This document shows positions 14,634 through 14,759 of a stretch of DNA of 14,759 nucleotides, piece by piece. The notes beneath the pieces were generated by a model, which saw only the letters and a program-made list of their open reading frames with translations, was not told the origin of the DNA and did no database searches. The translations under genes and the position numbers were made by a program. Source of the DNA: CAYLJV01 sp964554215 (GTDB lineage: Archaea > Hadarchaeota > Hadarchaeia > Hadarchaeales > JAGGTB01); NCBI GenBank assembly GCA_964554215.1, contig CAZKND010000031.1:1-14759 (forward strand). The letters are read 5' to 3'. Numbering within the stretch: the stretch's first letter is position 1; each line of letters opens with the position of its first letter.

Positions 14634-14759
14634 CTTAAAGTCCCTTTTTTAATTCTCGCGGTCGGTTAAAAAATTAAATTTTTTCCAATTTTCCAAAACT
14701 TTCAAAATAAAAAGTTAAGTAAAAAAACGAGAAAAACTAACCGGTAAAAAGAAAAATTA
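14634..14759 (-). promoter_or_regulatory. Promoter region of the mer operon
   Basis: This very AT-rich stretch of 126 nt at the right edge shows no gene. TTTAATTT on the minus strand (about 14676-14683) is the best TATA candidate, about 45 nt before the mer ATG, with GC-rich CCGACCGCGAG between it and the start. A second CCGGT-containing patch lies near 14740. No terminator or further gene start can be assigned. Confidence 0.35.

Noticed and set aside
1..14759. tRNA, rRNA, CRISPR arrays, insertion sequences or prophage genes
   Set aside because: No cloverleaf, repeat-spacer series, transposase motif or terminal inverted repeats were seen on reading both strands; short RNA genes could still be missed by eye.

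Overview
The window reads as chromosomal DNA of an anaerobic archaeon (Euryarchaeota-like) that runs the tetrahydromethanopterin (H4MPT) one-carbon pathway. It holds two enzymes of that pathway, methenyl-H4MPT cyclohydrolase (Mch) and F420-dependent methylene-H4MPT reductase (Mer). Around them sit enzymes and candidate enzymes that build the cofactor: MptA, MptG, a dihydropteroate-synthase-like protein, a CitG-like protein and a DUF447 protein. Many minus-strand proteins are very acidic and poor in Lys (the methionine-synthase-like protein has about 9 Lys in 325 residues), which suggests adaptation to salt. A halophilic methanogen or a relative such as the Methanonatronarchaeia/MSBL1 groups would fit, but that is inference: no 16S, mcr or mtr gene is present. 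Starts are often non-ATG (one GTG and four TTG among 13 genes), and several are fixed by GGAGGT/GGTGA-type ribosome sites.

Left block (1-4568, all minus strand, read right to left): a methionine-synthase-like protein, a winged-helix regulator-like protein (possibly DUF4443), then btuF, btuC and btuD of a corrinoid/siderophore-type ABC importer. btuD runs off the left edge. A nested inverted repeat lies just before btuF, and one arm contains its likely ribosome site. The block looks like a corrinoid-import and methionine-synthesis unit.

Middle block (4616-11476): a CitG-like (triphosphoribosyl-dephospho-CoA synthase family) gene reads rightward from a divergent promoter region and meets mch tail-to-tail. 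From the next divergent region a five-gene plus-strand operon starts: a 6-pyruvoyl-tetrahydropterin-synthase homologue, mptA (8-nt overlap), DUF447, the dihydropteroate-synthase-like protein and a predicted nucleotidyltransferase.

Right block (11459-14633, minus strand): mer, a DUF1464 ASKHA-fold protein and mptG form a second operon that converges on the first with an 18-nt overlap of stop ends.

Together: MptA opens GTP, the PTPS homologue acts on the pterin (or branches to archaeosine), MptG makes beta-ribofuranosylaminobenzene 5'-phosphate, and the DHPS-like protein is a candidate to join the two halves. The CitG-like, DUF447, DUF1464 and nucleotidyltransferase proteins are candidates for late steps of H4MPT assembly that lack assigned enzymes. 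Mch and Mer then use the cofactor. A second layer of interest is base composition: 2.9-5.7 kb and 11.04 kb to the right edge are A/C-rich on the plus strand whatever strand the genes are on, 9.2-11.04 kb is G/T-rich, and the switch near 11.04 kb falls inside one open reading frame.
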